Shown: positions 1 through 5,866 of the stretch, in pieces
Position numbering within the stretch: the first letter of the stretch is position 1
How the letters are laid out: each line of letters begins with the position of its first letter
NCBI GenBank assembly: GCA_030041195.1
Contig: JASHOI010000177.1
Location: forward strand, 1-12,180
Origin: Streptosporangiaceae bacterium
GTDB lineage: Bacteria > Actinomycetota > Actinomycetes > Streptosporangiales > Streptosporangiaceae
DNA length: 12,180 nucleotides
Reading direction: 5' to 3'
Notes under the pieces: generated by a model
Databases searched by the model: none
Told to the model about the DNA's origin: nothing
What the model saw: only the letters and a program-made list of their open reading frames with translations
Translations under genes and position numbers: made by a program

Positions 1-77
1 TGCTGCTGGCCCTGGCCGGGCTGGCCAGGCTCCGCCAGCTGCGCTGGGCCCGCCGCGTCGCCGCGCGGATCGAGTGA
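1..77 (+). CDS. C-terminal end of an unidentified, possibly membrane-associated protein (partial)
   Basis: An open frame enters from the left edge and ends at a TGA at 75-77. The visible 24 residues begin with a leucine/alanine-rich stretch (LLALAGLARL) and then turn strongly basic (several Arg, few acidic residues) before the stop. This resembles the end of a transmembrane helix followed by a short positively charged cytoplasmic tail. Too little is present to name a family. It lies on the same strand as the gluconokinase gene, 51 bp upstream of it, but a -10-like box in that gap suggests gluconokinase has its own promoter. The frame could instead be fortuitous, since GC-rich DNA leaves many frames open. 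Confidence 0.35.
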   Translation, partial: LLALAGLARLRQLRWARRVAARIE

Positions 78-113
78 CGCGCCGCGCCGCACCCGCGGGC
101 GAGGCCGCACCGC

Positions 114-119
114 TATGCT
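114..119 (+). promoter_or_regulatory. -10 box candidate for a leaderless gluconokinase transcript
   Basis: TATGCT fits the TANNNT pattern of actinobacterial housekeeping -10 elements and is one of few AT-rich hexamers nearby. It ends 9 nt before the ATG at 129, so transcription would start at or within a few bases of the start codon. No Shine-Dalgarno sequence precedes that ATG, which fits leaderless translation. No good -35 hexamer is visible at the expected distance. The call is an inference from position and pattern. Confidence 0.45.
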
Positions 120-128
120 GACGCCGAC

Positions 129-638
129 ATGATCGTGCTAGTCAGCGGCGTAGCGGGCTGCGGCAAGACGACGGTGGGCGTCCTGCTCGCCGACGAACTG
201 CACTGGCGCTTCGTTGACGCCGACGCGTTTCATTCGGCCGCCAACATCGCCAAGATGCGATCCGGGGTCCCGCTCACCGACGCCGACCGGAAGCCATGGC
301 TGGACGCGATCGGCGCGTGGATGGATGAACGCATCGCCGCCGGCGAATCGGCGGTCGCCGGGTGCTCGGCGCTGAAGAAGTCCTACCGCGACGAACTGCT
401 CGCCGGGCGCCCCCAGGTCCGGATCGCGTTCCTGGAACTCAACCGGAAGCTGGCGCACGCCAGGCTGGTCGCCCGGCACGGCCATTTCTTCACCGCGGGG
501 CTGATGGACAGCCAGTTCGCCGAGCTCGAGCCGCCGCAGGAGGGCCCGCAGCTGATCGTGCTCGACGCCAGCCAGGCACCGGGCAAGATCGCGGAGCAGA
601 TAATAGATCGCTTCGGCCTGGCGGCCGGCGGCAGGTAG
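129..638 (+). CDS. gntK: Gluconokinase (GntK-type P-loop kinase)
   Basis: The 169-residue product matches the length and motif order of bacterial gluconokinases, which phosphorylate D-gluconate with ATP to 6-phosphogluconate, feeding the pentose phosphate pathway in the cytoplasm. The Walker A loop is GVAGCGKT (residues 7-14). A DADAFH segment (30-35) followed by N39, K42 and the PLTDADRKPWL stretch (48-58) is the usual substrate-side signature. CSALKKSYRD (79-88) and HFFTAGLMDSQFAELEPP (119-136) are the other family blocks. The ATG at 129 places the P-loop at its normal distance from the N-terminus. There is no Shine-Dalgarno sequence, but a TATGCT box lies just upstream. No gluconate permease, dehydrogenase or GntR regulator is next to it, so it is an orphan gene here. 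Family assignment is firm; substrate is inferred. Confidence 0.93.
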   Translation: MIVLVSGVAGCGKTTVGVLLADELHWRFVDADAFHSAANIAKMRSGVPLTDADRKPWLDAIGAWMDERIAAGESAVAGCSALKKSYRDELLAGRPQVRIAFLELNRKLAHARLVARHGHFFTAGLMDSQFAELEPPQEGPQLIVLDASQAPGKIAEQIIDRFGLAAGGR

Positions 639-670
639 CCCGCACCACCCGGTTACCCGGCGGCGCCTTC

Positions 671-691
671 ATCTCGAATATGAGATACCGT
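671..691 (+). promoter_or_regulatory. Candidate operator (inverted repeat) abutting a -10 box upstream of the XRE gene
   Basis: ATCTC (671-675) and GAGAT (682-686) form a perfect inverted repeat around a 6-bp AT-rich centre, GAATAT. The last T of the right arm is also the first base of TACCGT (686-691), a TANNNT-type -10 candidate that ends 7 nt before the ATG at 699. This suggests a leaderless transcript whose promoter would be covered by a dimeric regulator. The adjacent HTH protein is the obvious candidate for autorepression. The repeat and spacing are seen directly; the function is inferred. Confidence 0.45.
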
Positions 692-698
692 TAGGCAT

Positions 699-1082
699 AT
701 GGACGGCGAGAACGAGCGCCCGGGCGGCGAGCCCGGCGCCGGGCCCGGGGAACGCGACGGCGACCCGGACGAAGCGCTGCCGCTGCTGCCCGGCTTCCGC
801 GAGATCGCGCTGCGGCGGATGGCGGCGCAGCGGCGCCGGCTGGTCACGGAGCTGACCGCGCAGCGCCAGGCCGCCCGGCTCTCCCAGACCGAGGTCGCGG
901 CGCGGATGGGCACGTCGCAGTCGGCGGTGGCCCGGCTGGAATCGGGCGAAGCCGACGCGCGCGCCTCGACGCTGGAGCGCTATGCGGCGGCCATCGGCCG
1001 CCAGATCACCTGGGAGCTGCGGAGCTCGGGGCCCGCGGCACGGCGAGAGGATGGACCGGGCGATGACCGCTTCAGCGGCTGA
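699..1082 (+). CDS. XRE-family helix-turn-helix transcriptional regulator
   Basis: The 127-residue protein has a disordered-looking Gly/Pro/acidic N-terminus (about 1-30). A Cro/C1-type HTH follows at about 50-100, with the recognition core QTEVAARMGTSQSAVARLE at 63-81 and the closing helix TLERYAAAIG at 91-100. No effector-binding domain follows, so it is probably a small DNA-binding protein that works as a dimer. The ATG at 699 sits 7 nt after a -10-like TACCGT and has no Shine-Dalgarno, consistent with a leaderless start. Its 3' end overlaps the next gene by 20 nt if that gene starts at 1063, implying coupled translation and a shared job with the ClpP-like protein. The inverted repeat at 671-686 suggests autoregulation. 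An antitoxin-like role is possible, but no toxin is recognisable beside it. Confidence 0.85.
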   Translation: MDGENERPGGEPGAGPGERDGDPDEALPLLPGFREIALRRMAAQRRRLVTELTAQRQAARLSQTEVAARMGTSQSAVARLESGEADARASTLERYAAAIGRQITWELRSSGPAARREDGPGDDRFSG

Positions 1083-1761
1083 CTCGTTTCCGCCACCGCC
1101 CGGCGACCCGCGGCCGGGCTTTCCGCGACCGCCGGAGATCCCGGTGCCGCCGGGCGTGCCGCGCCCGCCCGAGGTCCCGCACCGGCCGGAGATCCCGCCC
1201 GCGCCGGCGCGGATGTGGCCGGACCGCTCGCAGTGGCCGGGCCAGGTGTATGAGCGCCTGTTTGACCGGCGGATCGTGCTGGCCCACGGGGACCTCGACG
1301 ACGAGGCGGCAACCAGCCTGTGCGCCCAGCTGCTGACCCTGGACGCCGAGCTCAACGAGCCGATCCGGCTCGAGGTGCAGGGCCTGAGCGCCGAGCTCGG
1401 CGCCGCACTGACCGTGATGGGCGTTCTCGACGTCCTGCGCGTCCCGGTGCGCGCCTACGCGGGCGGCCAGGTCGGCGGCCCGGCGCTCGGGGTGCTGGCC
1501 GCGGCGACCGAGCGGCGCGCCTACCCGAACGCGGTGTTCATGCTGTCCGAGCCGCGGCTCGGCTTCGAAGGCAGCGCCACGTCGCTGAGCTCCCTCGAGG
1601 AACAGGCGCGGACGATGCTGGACGCGCTCTACATCCGGCTGGCCGACGTCACCGGCCGCGAGGTGGACGAGATCCGGGCGGACGCCAGGCGCGGCAGGTA
1701 CCTCACCGTGGACGACGCGATCGGCTACGGCCTGATTCAGGAGACGGCCCGCCCGCGCTGA
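1063..1761 (+). CDS. ClpP-like protein lacking the catalytic triad (probable pseudoprotease)
   Basis: The 232-residue product aligns by eye with ClpP from about residue 61: VYERLFDRRIVLAHGDLDDE matches the start of the ClpP head domain, and GQVGGP, the PN dipeptide (155-156), LGFEGSATSL and the ending VDDAIGYGLIQ follow in order. At the catalytic positions, ClpP Ser97 is Gly139 (GQVGGP for GQAASM), His122 is Ser162 (MLSEP for MIHQP) and Asp171 is Gly211. The oxyanion-loop SPGG is replaced by GLSA (108-111). The His-to-Asp spacing of 49 residues is retained exactly, so this is a substitution of active-site residues in an intact fold. Residues 1-60 are a proline-rich extension with hexapeptide repeats. 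ATG 1063 is chosen; ATG 1051 also fits, but GAGAGG directly abuts it. A scaffold, adaptor or heteromeric ring-subunit role is plausible; proteolysis is unlikely. Confidence 0.85.
   Translation: MTASAADSFPPPPGDPRPGFPRPPEIPVPPGVPRPPEVPHRPEIPPAPARMWPDRSQWPGQVYERLFDRRIVLAHGDLDDEAATSLCAQLLTLDAELNEPIRLEVQGLSAELGAALTVMGVLDVLRVPVRAYAGGQVGGPALGVLAAATERRAYPNAVFMLSEPRLGFEGSATSLSSLEEQARTMLDALYIRLADVTGREVDEIRADARRGRYLTVDDAIGYGLIQETARPR
1126..1197 (+). repeat. Four tandem 18-bp repeats encoding proline-rich hexapeptides
   Basis: Residues 22-45 of the ClpP-like protein read RPPEIP, VPPGVP, RPPEVP and HRPEIP, four units of the pattern x-(P/R)-P-(E/G)-(I/V)-P. Each is encoded by 18 bp with moderate DNA similarity (for example cgaccgccggagatcccg and caccggccggagatcccg). 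This looks like an old in-frame tandem expansion. The resulting stretch is likely an extended polyproline-type arm in front of the ClpP head domain. Confidence 0.7.
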
Positions 1762-1778
1762 GCCGGTCCAGGTGGTGC

Positions 1779-1808
1779 CGGTACCAGGATAACTGGGCTC
1801 TCGGTACC
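1779..1808. promoter_or_regulatory. Paired CGGTACC sites upstream of the MFS gene (operator candidate)
   Basis: CGGTACC occurs at 1779-1785 and again at 1802-1808, a start-to-start spacing of 23 bp, about two helical turns. The GGTACC core is itself a palindrome, so each site could take one regulator dimer. They sit 29-58 bp before the MFS start codon, where a repressor would act. No clear -10/-35 pair was found and no regulator gene is adjacent to the transporter, so the role is speculative. Confidence 0.3.
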
Positions 1809-1836
1809 CGCATCGCATCCTCGGCACGCTGGCTGC

Positions 1837-3354
1837 ATGACGAATACCACGACAACAAGTCAGCCAGCGAGAGGCGCCGCCGGGCCCGGCGGGGCGACGG
1901 GCGGTGCCCGCCCGGTCCAGCCGGGAGCGCTGCTCGCGATCGTGCTGACCGGGCAGCTGATGGCCGTCGTCGACGTGTTCATCGTCAACGTCGGGCTGCC
2001 CACGATCCATGAACGCCTGCACGCCTCGGGTGCCAGCCTGCAGCTCGTCGTGGCCGGCTACACGATCGCGTACGCCGTGCTGCTGGTGACCGGGGCACGC
2101 CTCGGCGCGATCCTGGGCTACGCGCGGATGTTCCTGTCCGGCGCGGCGGTGTTCACGCTCGCCTCGCTGGGCTGCGGGCTGGCCGGAACGGCCGGGCAGC
2201 TGATCGCGCTGCGGTTCGTGCAGGGCGCGGGCGCGGCGATGATGATCCCGCAGGTGCTCAGCCTGATCCAGCGCGGCTTCACCGGCGAGGCGCGGGCCCG
2301 CGCGATGACCCTGTACTCGGCGATCCTGGCCTGCGGCGCGCTGCTCGGCCAGATCGCCGGCGGCCTGCTGATCAGCGCCAACGTGGCCGGGACGGCGTGG
2401 CGGCCGCTGTTCCTGGTCAACGTGCCGATCGGGGTCGCGCTGCTGGCGGCCGGCATCCGCTGGCTGCCGCGGCTTGACGCCGGCCGGGGCAGCGGCGGCG
2501 GGCGCTGGCAGGACCGCCTCGACCTGGCCGGGGTGGCCACGCTCGGCCCGGCCGTGCTCGCGTTCGTGCTGCCGCTGGTGCTCGGGCAGGAGGAGCACTG
2601 GCCGGCCTGGGGCTGGGCGTGCCTGGCCGCCAGCGCGGCGGGCATAGGGGTGTTCGCGGCCGTCGAGCGCTGGGTGTCCCGCCGGGGCGGGCACCCGATC
2701 GTCAGCGGCCCGGTGCTCAGGCTGCCCGGCCTGGCGAGTTCGATCGCCGCGCTGTTCCTGGTGATGGCGGTGTTCAGCGGCTTCCTGTTCGCGCTGACCC
2801 TGCACCTGCAGGAGGCGCTCGGCGACTCCGCGCTGCGCGCGGCGCTGACGTTCGCCCCGACCGGGGTGGCGTTCGCCGCCGTGAGCCTGTCCTGGCGGCG
2901 GCTCCCGGCCCGCACGCACCACGGGGTGAGCATCGCCGGCTTCGTCGGCTACGCCGTGGCCCTGCTCGGGCTGGCCGCCGCGCTGCACGGCGGCGGTGCC
3001 GGGGGCGCCGGGCTGTACCTTGCGCTGACGCTGCTGGGCGCCGCCAGCGCGGCAGCGTTCAGCCCGCTGATGACCAGGGCGCTGGTGCGGGTCCCGGTCG
3101 AGCACGCGGCCGACGCGAGCGGCCTGGTCGTGACGACGATCCAGCTGGCGATCGTGACCGGCGTGGCCACGTTCGGCTCGCTCTACCTGAACCTCGCCGG
3201 GCGGCAGCAGGCCAGCGCTCACTCGCTGGCCGGCTCGCTGCGGCTGGTCTCGGCGCACGCGGTCTCGGTGACCGCCGTGATCCTCGCCGCGACGATCGCC
3301 TGCGGAACGATCTGGGCCGCGCTCGCCGGCCGCAGCGGCGTGAAACTCAAATGA
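1837..3354 (+). CDS. MFS drug/metabolite exporter, DHA2 (EmrB/QacA) group
   Basis: The 505-residue protein has a polar 30-residue N-terminus followed by about 14 hydrophobic segments, the length and layout of DHA2 proton-coupled exporters in the cytoplasmic membrane. TM1 carries the group signature MAVVDVFIVNVGLP (42-54), with Asp46 and Asn51. The loop after TM2 holds motif A in a degenerate form, GARLGAILGYARMF (86-99), where the usual Asp and the Arg pair are replaced. Motif C appears as GALLGQIAGG, with Gln for the usual Pro, a variant I recall in actinobacterial members, followed by WRPLFLVNVPIG. The ATG at 1837 has no obvious Shine-Dalgarno. No resistance or biosynthetic genes flank it, so substrate is unknown. 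It ends 166 bp from the convergent hydrolase gene. Confidence 0.88.
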   Translation: MTNTTTTSQPARGAAGPGGATGGARPVQPGALLAIVLTGQLMAVVDVFIVNVGLPTIHERLHASGASLQLVVAGYTIAYAVLLVTGARLGAILGYARMFLSGAAVFTLASLGCGLAGTAGQLIALRFVQGAGAAMMIPQVLSLIQRGFTGEARARAMTLYSAILACGALLGQIAGGLLISANVAGTAWRPLFLVNVPIGVALLAAGIRWLPRLDAGRGSGGGRWQDRLDLAGVATLGPAVLAFVLPLVLGQEEHWPAWGWACLAASAAGIGVFAAVERWVSRRGGHPIVSGPVLRLPGLASSIAALFLVMAVFSGFLFALTLHLQEALGDSALRAALTFAPTGVAFAAVSLSWRRLPARTHHGVSIAGFVGYAVALLGLAAALHGGGAGGAGLYLALTLLGAASAAAFSPLMTRALVRVPVEHAADASGLVVTTIQLAIVTGVATFGSLYLNLAGRQQASAHSLAGSLRLVSAHAVSVTAVILAATIACGTIWAALAGRSGVKLK

Positions 3355-3468
3355 TCCGGCGACGGCGCCCGGCGGACAGCAAGGCCAGCCACTCATTCAA
3401 GATCCAATGATCGACGCGCCAGCGGTGGGCGCCGTACGGCGCACCGGAGATGGACCCGTCGGGTGACG

Positions 3469-3521
3469 AAGTCCTCCGGCTGCGTGACGGCGTCACCGTC
3501 GCCCGCAAACGGTGAGGACTT
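3469..3521 (+). terminator. Composite stem-loop between convergent genes (terminator candidate)
   Basis: AAGTCCTC (3469-3476) pairs perfectly with GAGGACTT (3514-3521), giving an 8-bp outer stem. Inside it GTGACG/CGTCAC (3484-3496) forms a second, nested hairpin. On the + strand the right arm runs into TTT, so it could end MFS transcription. The right arm overlaps the first base of the convergent hydrolase gene's stop triplet, so on that strand the structure spans the very end of the coding region. Pairing is seen directly; termination is inferred and the T run is short. Confidence 0.4.
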
Positions 3522-4690
3522 TACGCCCCGGCACCGGCCGCCGCGTCGAATACCGCGTCGATCAGTGCCCGGTTCCTCGGGTTCTGCCAGCGCGGCCCCA
3601 TCTGCCCGGTGACGTAGCCGAACGCGACGCCGGCATCCGGGTCGCAGAGCCCGACCGAGCCGCCGGCGCCGAAGTGCCCGAACCCGCCGGGCCCGGGGCC
3701 GAACGGGCGTTCCGGCTGCGTGAGCTGGAAGCCGAGCCCGAACCGGGACGGCCGGCGCAGCACCAGGTCGTCGCCGCTGACCTGTTCCGTGACCGCGTCG
3801 GCGAGCGCGCCCGGGTCGATTACCCGCACTCCGTCCACGGCGCCGCCGCCGGCCAGCGCCGCGTATACCCGGGCGATCCCGGCCGCCGAGGCGTGCGCGT
3901 TGGCCGACGGGATCTCGGCGGACCGCCAGGCCGGCGTGTTGACCACGCCGATGCCGGAGAGGTCGGCCGGATTGGCGTACGCGTTCCTGATCATGACCAG
4001 GTCCTGCGGCGCTCCCGGAGCCGGGTCCGGAATCGCGCCGGGTTCCGGCTCGGGCCAGGCGAAATCGGCCACCCGGCCGTGCTCGGCCGCGGGCAGGCCG
4101 ATGTGCACGTCCGCGCCGAGCGGCCCGGCGATCTCGTCCCGCAGCATCGCGCCCACGGTGGTCCCGGTCGCCCGCCTGATCACCTCGCCGACAGCGAACC
4201 CGAACGTGTTCACGTGGTAGCCGTGCCCGGATCCCGGCGGCCACCACGGCGGCTCGGCGGCGAGCGCGGTGACCATCACGTGCCAGTCCAGCACGCTGCC
4301 CCGCGGCAGCGGAGCCCGCAGCGCGGGCACGGCGGCCTGGTGACTGAGCAGCTGGCGCACGGTAATGGCCCGTTTGCCCGCGGCGCCGAACTCCGGCCAG
4401 TACCTGCTCACCGGGGCATCGGCGTCGAGTCTCCGCTGGCCGGTCAGCCTGGCCGCGCACGCGGCCACCAGGCCCTTGCCCACCGAGAACGCGTTGACCA
4501 GCGTGTCCCGCTGCCACGGCCGTCGGCCGGCCAGCCCGCCCCAGAGGTCGGCGACCACGGTCCCGTGCATCACCAGGCACGCGGCCGCGCCGGTCTCGCC
4601 GCGCTCGGCGAAGTTGGCCGCGAACGCGTCGCGCACCGCGGTGAAGCGCGGGTCGCACCACCCGCCGATGCGGTGCTGCCCGCCGGCCAC
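3521..4690 (-). CDS. Serine hydrolase of the class C beta-lactamase / family VIII esterase fold
   Basis: The 389-residue protein has the penicillin-binding/beta-lactamase-like serine hydrolase signature. The nucleophile motif is SVGK (S69-K72), the tyrosine motif is in GYHVNTFGFAVGEV (Y158), and the third motif is GHFGAGGS (H339-G341) in place of KTG. This arrangement is typical of EstB-like esterases and related hydrolases rather than true AmpC enzymes. No signal peptide is evident, so it is likely cytoplasmic, which also argues against a resistance beta-lactamase. The start is a GTG at 4690, 3 nt after the arfB-like stop codon, so translation is probably coupled to that gene. Substrate cannot be predicted; carboxylesterase or D-amino-acid peptidase activity are both known in this family. 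Confidence 0.88.
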   Translation of the reverse strand: MAGGQHRIGGWCDPRFTAVRDAFAANFAERGETGAAACLVMHGTVVADLWGGLAGRRPWQRDTLVNAFSVGKGLVAACAARLTGQRRLDADAPVSRYWPEFGAAGKRAITVRQLLSHQAAVPALRAPLPRGSVLDWHVMVTALAAEPPWWPPGSGHGYHVNTFGFAVGEVIRRATGTTVGAMLRDEIAGPLGADVHIGLPAAEHGRVADFAWPEPEPGAIPDPAPGAPQDLVMIRNAYANPADLSGIGVVNTPAWRSAEIPSANAHASAAGIARVYAALAGGGAVDGVRVIDPGALADAVTEQVSGDDLVLRRPSRFGLGFQLTQPERPFGPGPGGFGHFGAGGSVGLCDPDAGVAFGYVTGQMGPRWQNPRNRALIDAVFDAAAGAGA

Positions 4691-4693
4691 GGC

Positions 4694-5116
4694 TCACTCG
4701 TCCACGGGCCGGCGCAGCCGCTTGACCTCGGACCGGCGCTGCTTGTCGGCCAGCCGCCGTTCCCGCGCCGCGCGGCTCGGCCTGGTGGGCCGGCGAGGCG
4801 CCGGCGGCGGCGCGGTCGCGTCGGTCAGCAGCGCGGACATCCGCGCGGCCGCGGCCTCCCTGTTGCGCAGCTGGGACCGGTGCTCCGACGCGGTCACGGT
4901 GATCACGCCGCCGGTCATCCGGCCCTCGAGCGCGCGCAGCGCCCGCTGCTTCAGCGCCGGCGGCAGCGCGGCGGACTGCGCCAGGTCGAACGAGAGCTCC
5001 ACCCGGCTCTCGGTGGTGTTCACCGACTGGCCGCCGGGGCCCGGCGACCGGGAGAACCGCCAGGACAGCTCCTCGGCCGGGATCACCACGCCGCGGACGG
5101 TGACGTCGATGCTCAC
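4694..5116 (-). CDS. arfB: Peptidyl-tRNA hydrolase ArfB-type ribosome rescue factor
   Basis: The 140-residue protein has the release-factor catalytic GGQ at residues 28-30 within SRSPGPGGQSVNT, without the stop-codon recognition domains of RF1/RF2. A TASEHRSQLRNREAAAARM block (75-93) follows. The C-terminus is a long arginine/lysine-rich tail (about 108-136), as in ArfB/YaeJ, where the tail enters the empty mRNA channel. The expected role is hydrolysis of peptidyl-tRNA on stalled ribosomes. The start is GTG 5116, inside a GTGA overlap with the upstream gene's TGA and preceded by GGGAG at about 6 nt. The frame stays open much further upstream, but that part lies over the nucleotidyltransferase gene and is not coding. 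Family assignment is strong. Confidence 0.93.
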   Translation of the reverse strand: MSIDVTVRGVVIPAEELSWRFSRSPGPGGQSVNTTESRVELSFDLAQSAALPPALKQRALRALEGRMTGGVITVTASEHRSQLRNREAAAARMSALLTDATAPPPAPRRPTRPSRAARERRLADKQRRSEVKRLRRPVDE

Positions 5117-5808
5117 GGCGAGCTCCCGGCTTGCTCCGCCGGGCCGGGCAACGCTGCGATCCAGGCGTGCCCCGGGTGCACGCGTTGCAGCGCCCAGCGC
5201 AGCCAGCCGATCGCGTCGTCCCCCAGCAGCGGGGCCGCCGCCGCGAAGTCGGCCCGGTTCTTCGGCTCGCCCGCCCGCTTGGCCTTGAACAGCAGCCCGA
5301 TCTCCGGGGCCAGGTACGGGATGCCGTCGGCGGTGCGGCGGATGACCCGCTCGTACGGCAGCGTTATGGTCTCGTCGCGGCGGCAGACCCAGGCGCCGTC
5401 GCGTTGCGGCTCCCGGAAGATGTCCAGCCGGTACACGCCGGTGAGCGGCTCGCTCACCCAGGTCTGGTGCATGACCCGGAACGCGGGGCTGTCCAGCGGC
5501 CAGGCCCGGCCGGACCCGACGACCTCGAACCGGTACCCGGCCAGCGCGGCCCGGACGACGCCGAAACCCGGGGCCGGGACGCCGATCTCCAGGTCGCCGT
5601 GCTCCCGGGTCTGGCGGCCGAGGAACAGGTCCACCGCCCATCCCGCGGCCACGTACCACGGCACGCTCACCCCGGCCAGCAGACGGGCGATGTCCGCTGG
5701 CCGCCATGGGTCCCACGCCGGGTCGCCGACCTCGGTCCCGCCCGGCGGGATCACCTCGTCCGCCACCTCACCTGCCCGCCGCGCGTCCGTTTCCCACTTG
5801 CTTATCAC
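5113..5808 (-). CDS. ANT(2'')-like nucleotidyltransferase family protein
   Basis: The product contains WYVAAGWAVDLFLGRQTREH followed by GDLEIGV (about residues 51-77 from GTG 5808). This matches the nucleotidyltransferase signature of the aminoglycoside-2''-adenylyltransferase-like family, with the acidic pair at D72 and E74. The C-terminal segment with PEIGLLFKAK and HPGHAWI is also characteristic of that family's widespread, mostly uncharacterised actinobacterial members. A variant Ala precedes the Gly-Trp where the family often has Gly-Gly. The start is uncertain: GTG 5808 lacks a clear Shine-Dalgarno, and GTGs at 5766 and 5754 are alternatives. The gene lies 58 bp after the HD oxygenase gene and overlaps arfB by 4 nt (GTGA). 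Aminoglycoside modification is possible but unproven; a house-keeping or toxin-like nucleotidyl transfer is equally open. Confidence 0.75.
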   Translation of the reverse strand: MISKWETDARRAGEVADEVIPPGGTEVGDPAWDPWRPADIARLLAGVSVPWYVAAGWAVDLFLGRQTREHGDLEIGVPAPGFGVVRAALAGYRFEVVGSGRAWPLDSPAFRVMHQTWVSEPLTGVYRLDIFREPQRDGAWVCRRDETITLPYERVIRRTADGIPYLAPEIGLLFKAKRAGEPKNRADFAAAAPLLGDDAIGWLRWALQRVHPGHAWIAALPGPAEQAGSSP

Positions 5809-5866
5809 GGAGGGCGCACTTCGGCCGGCACGAGGCGTCGCGTAACGGCCCGTGCATCGGAGTGGG

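Noticed and set aside
982..1062. Longer N-terminus for the ClpP-like protein starting at 982
   Set aside because: It would overlap the HTH coding region by about 100 nt and has no ribosome-binding site; starts at 1051 or 1063 fit better.
1072..3396. A very long open frame on the - strand opposite the ClpP-like and MFS genes
   Set aside because: Its composition is Arg/Gly/Pro/Gln/His-rich with no recognisable domain, and it is antisense to two genes with clear family motifs. This is typical of GC-rich codon-position bias.
3429..3442. Perfect 14-bp palindrome GCGCCGTACGGCGC
   Set aside because: A palindrome of G/C with a GTAC centre is not rare at this GC content. It makes only a 5-bp stem with a 4-nt loop and has no T tract, so I do not call it a terminator or operator.
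3521..4690. Antibiotic-resistance AmpC beta-lactamase
   Set aside because: No signal peptide and an H-F-G third motif in place of K-T-G; the protein fits the esterase/peptidase side of the family.
5117..5716. N-terminal extension of the ArfB-like protein
   Set aside because: The frame is open but lies over the nucleotidyltransferase gene. The GTGA overlap, the GGGAG site and the normal ArfB length fix the start at 5116.
3512..5845. A long open frame on the + strand opposite the hydrolase, arfB and nucleotidyltransferase genes
   Set aside because: Low-complexity Arg/Pro/Gly/His composition and no motif; the opposite strand holds three convincing, tightly spaced genes.
5828..5855. GCACG/CGTGC stem in the gap between the HD oxygenase and nucleotidyltransferase genes
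   Set aside because: Only 5 firm pairs with a long loop and no T run; too weak to call a terminator.
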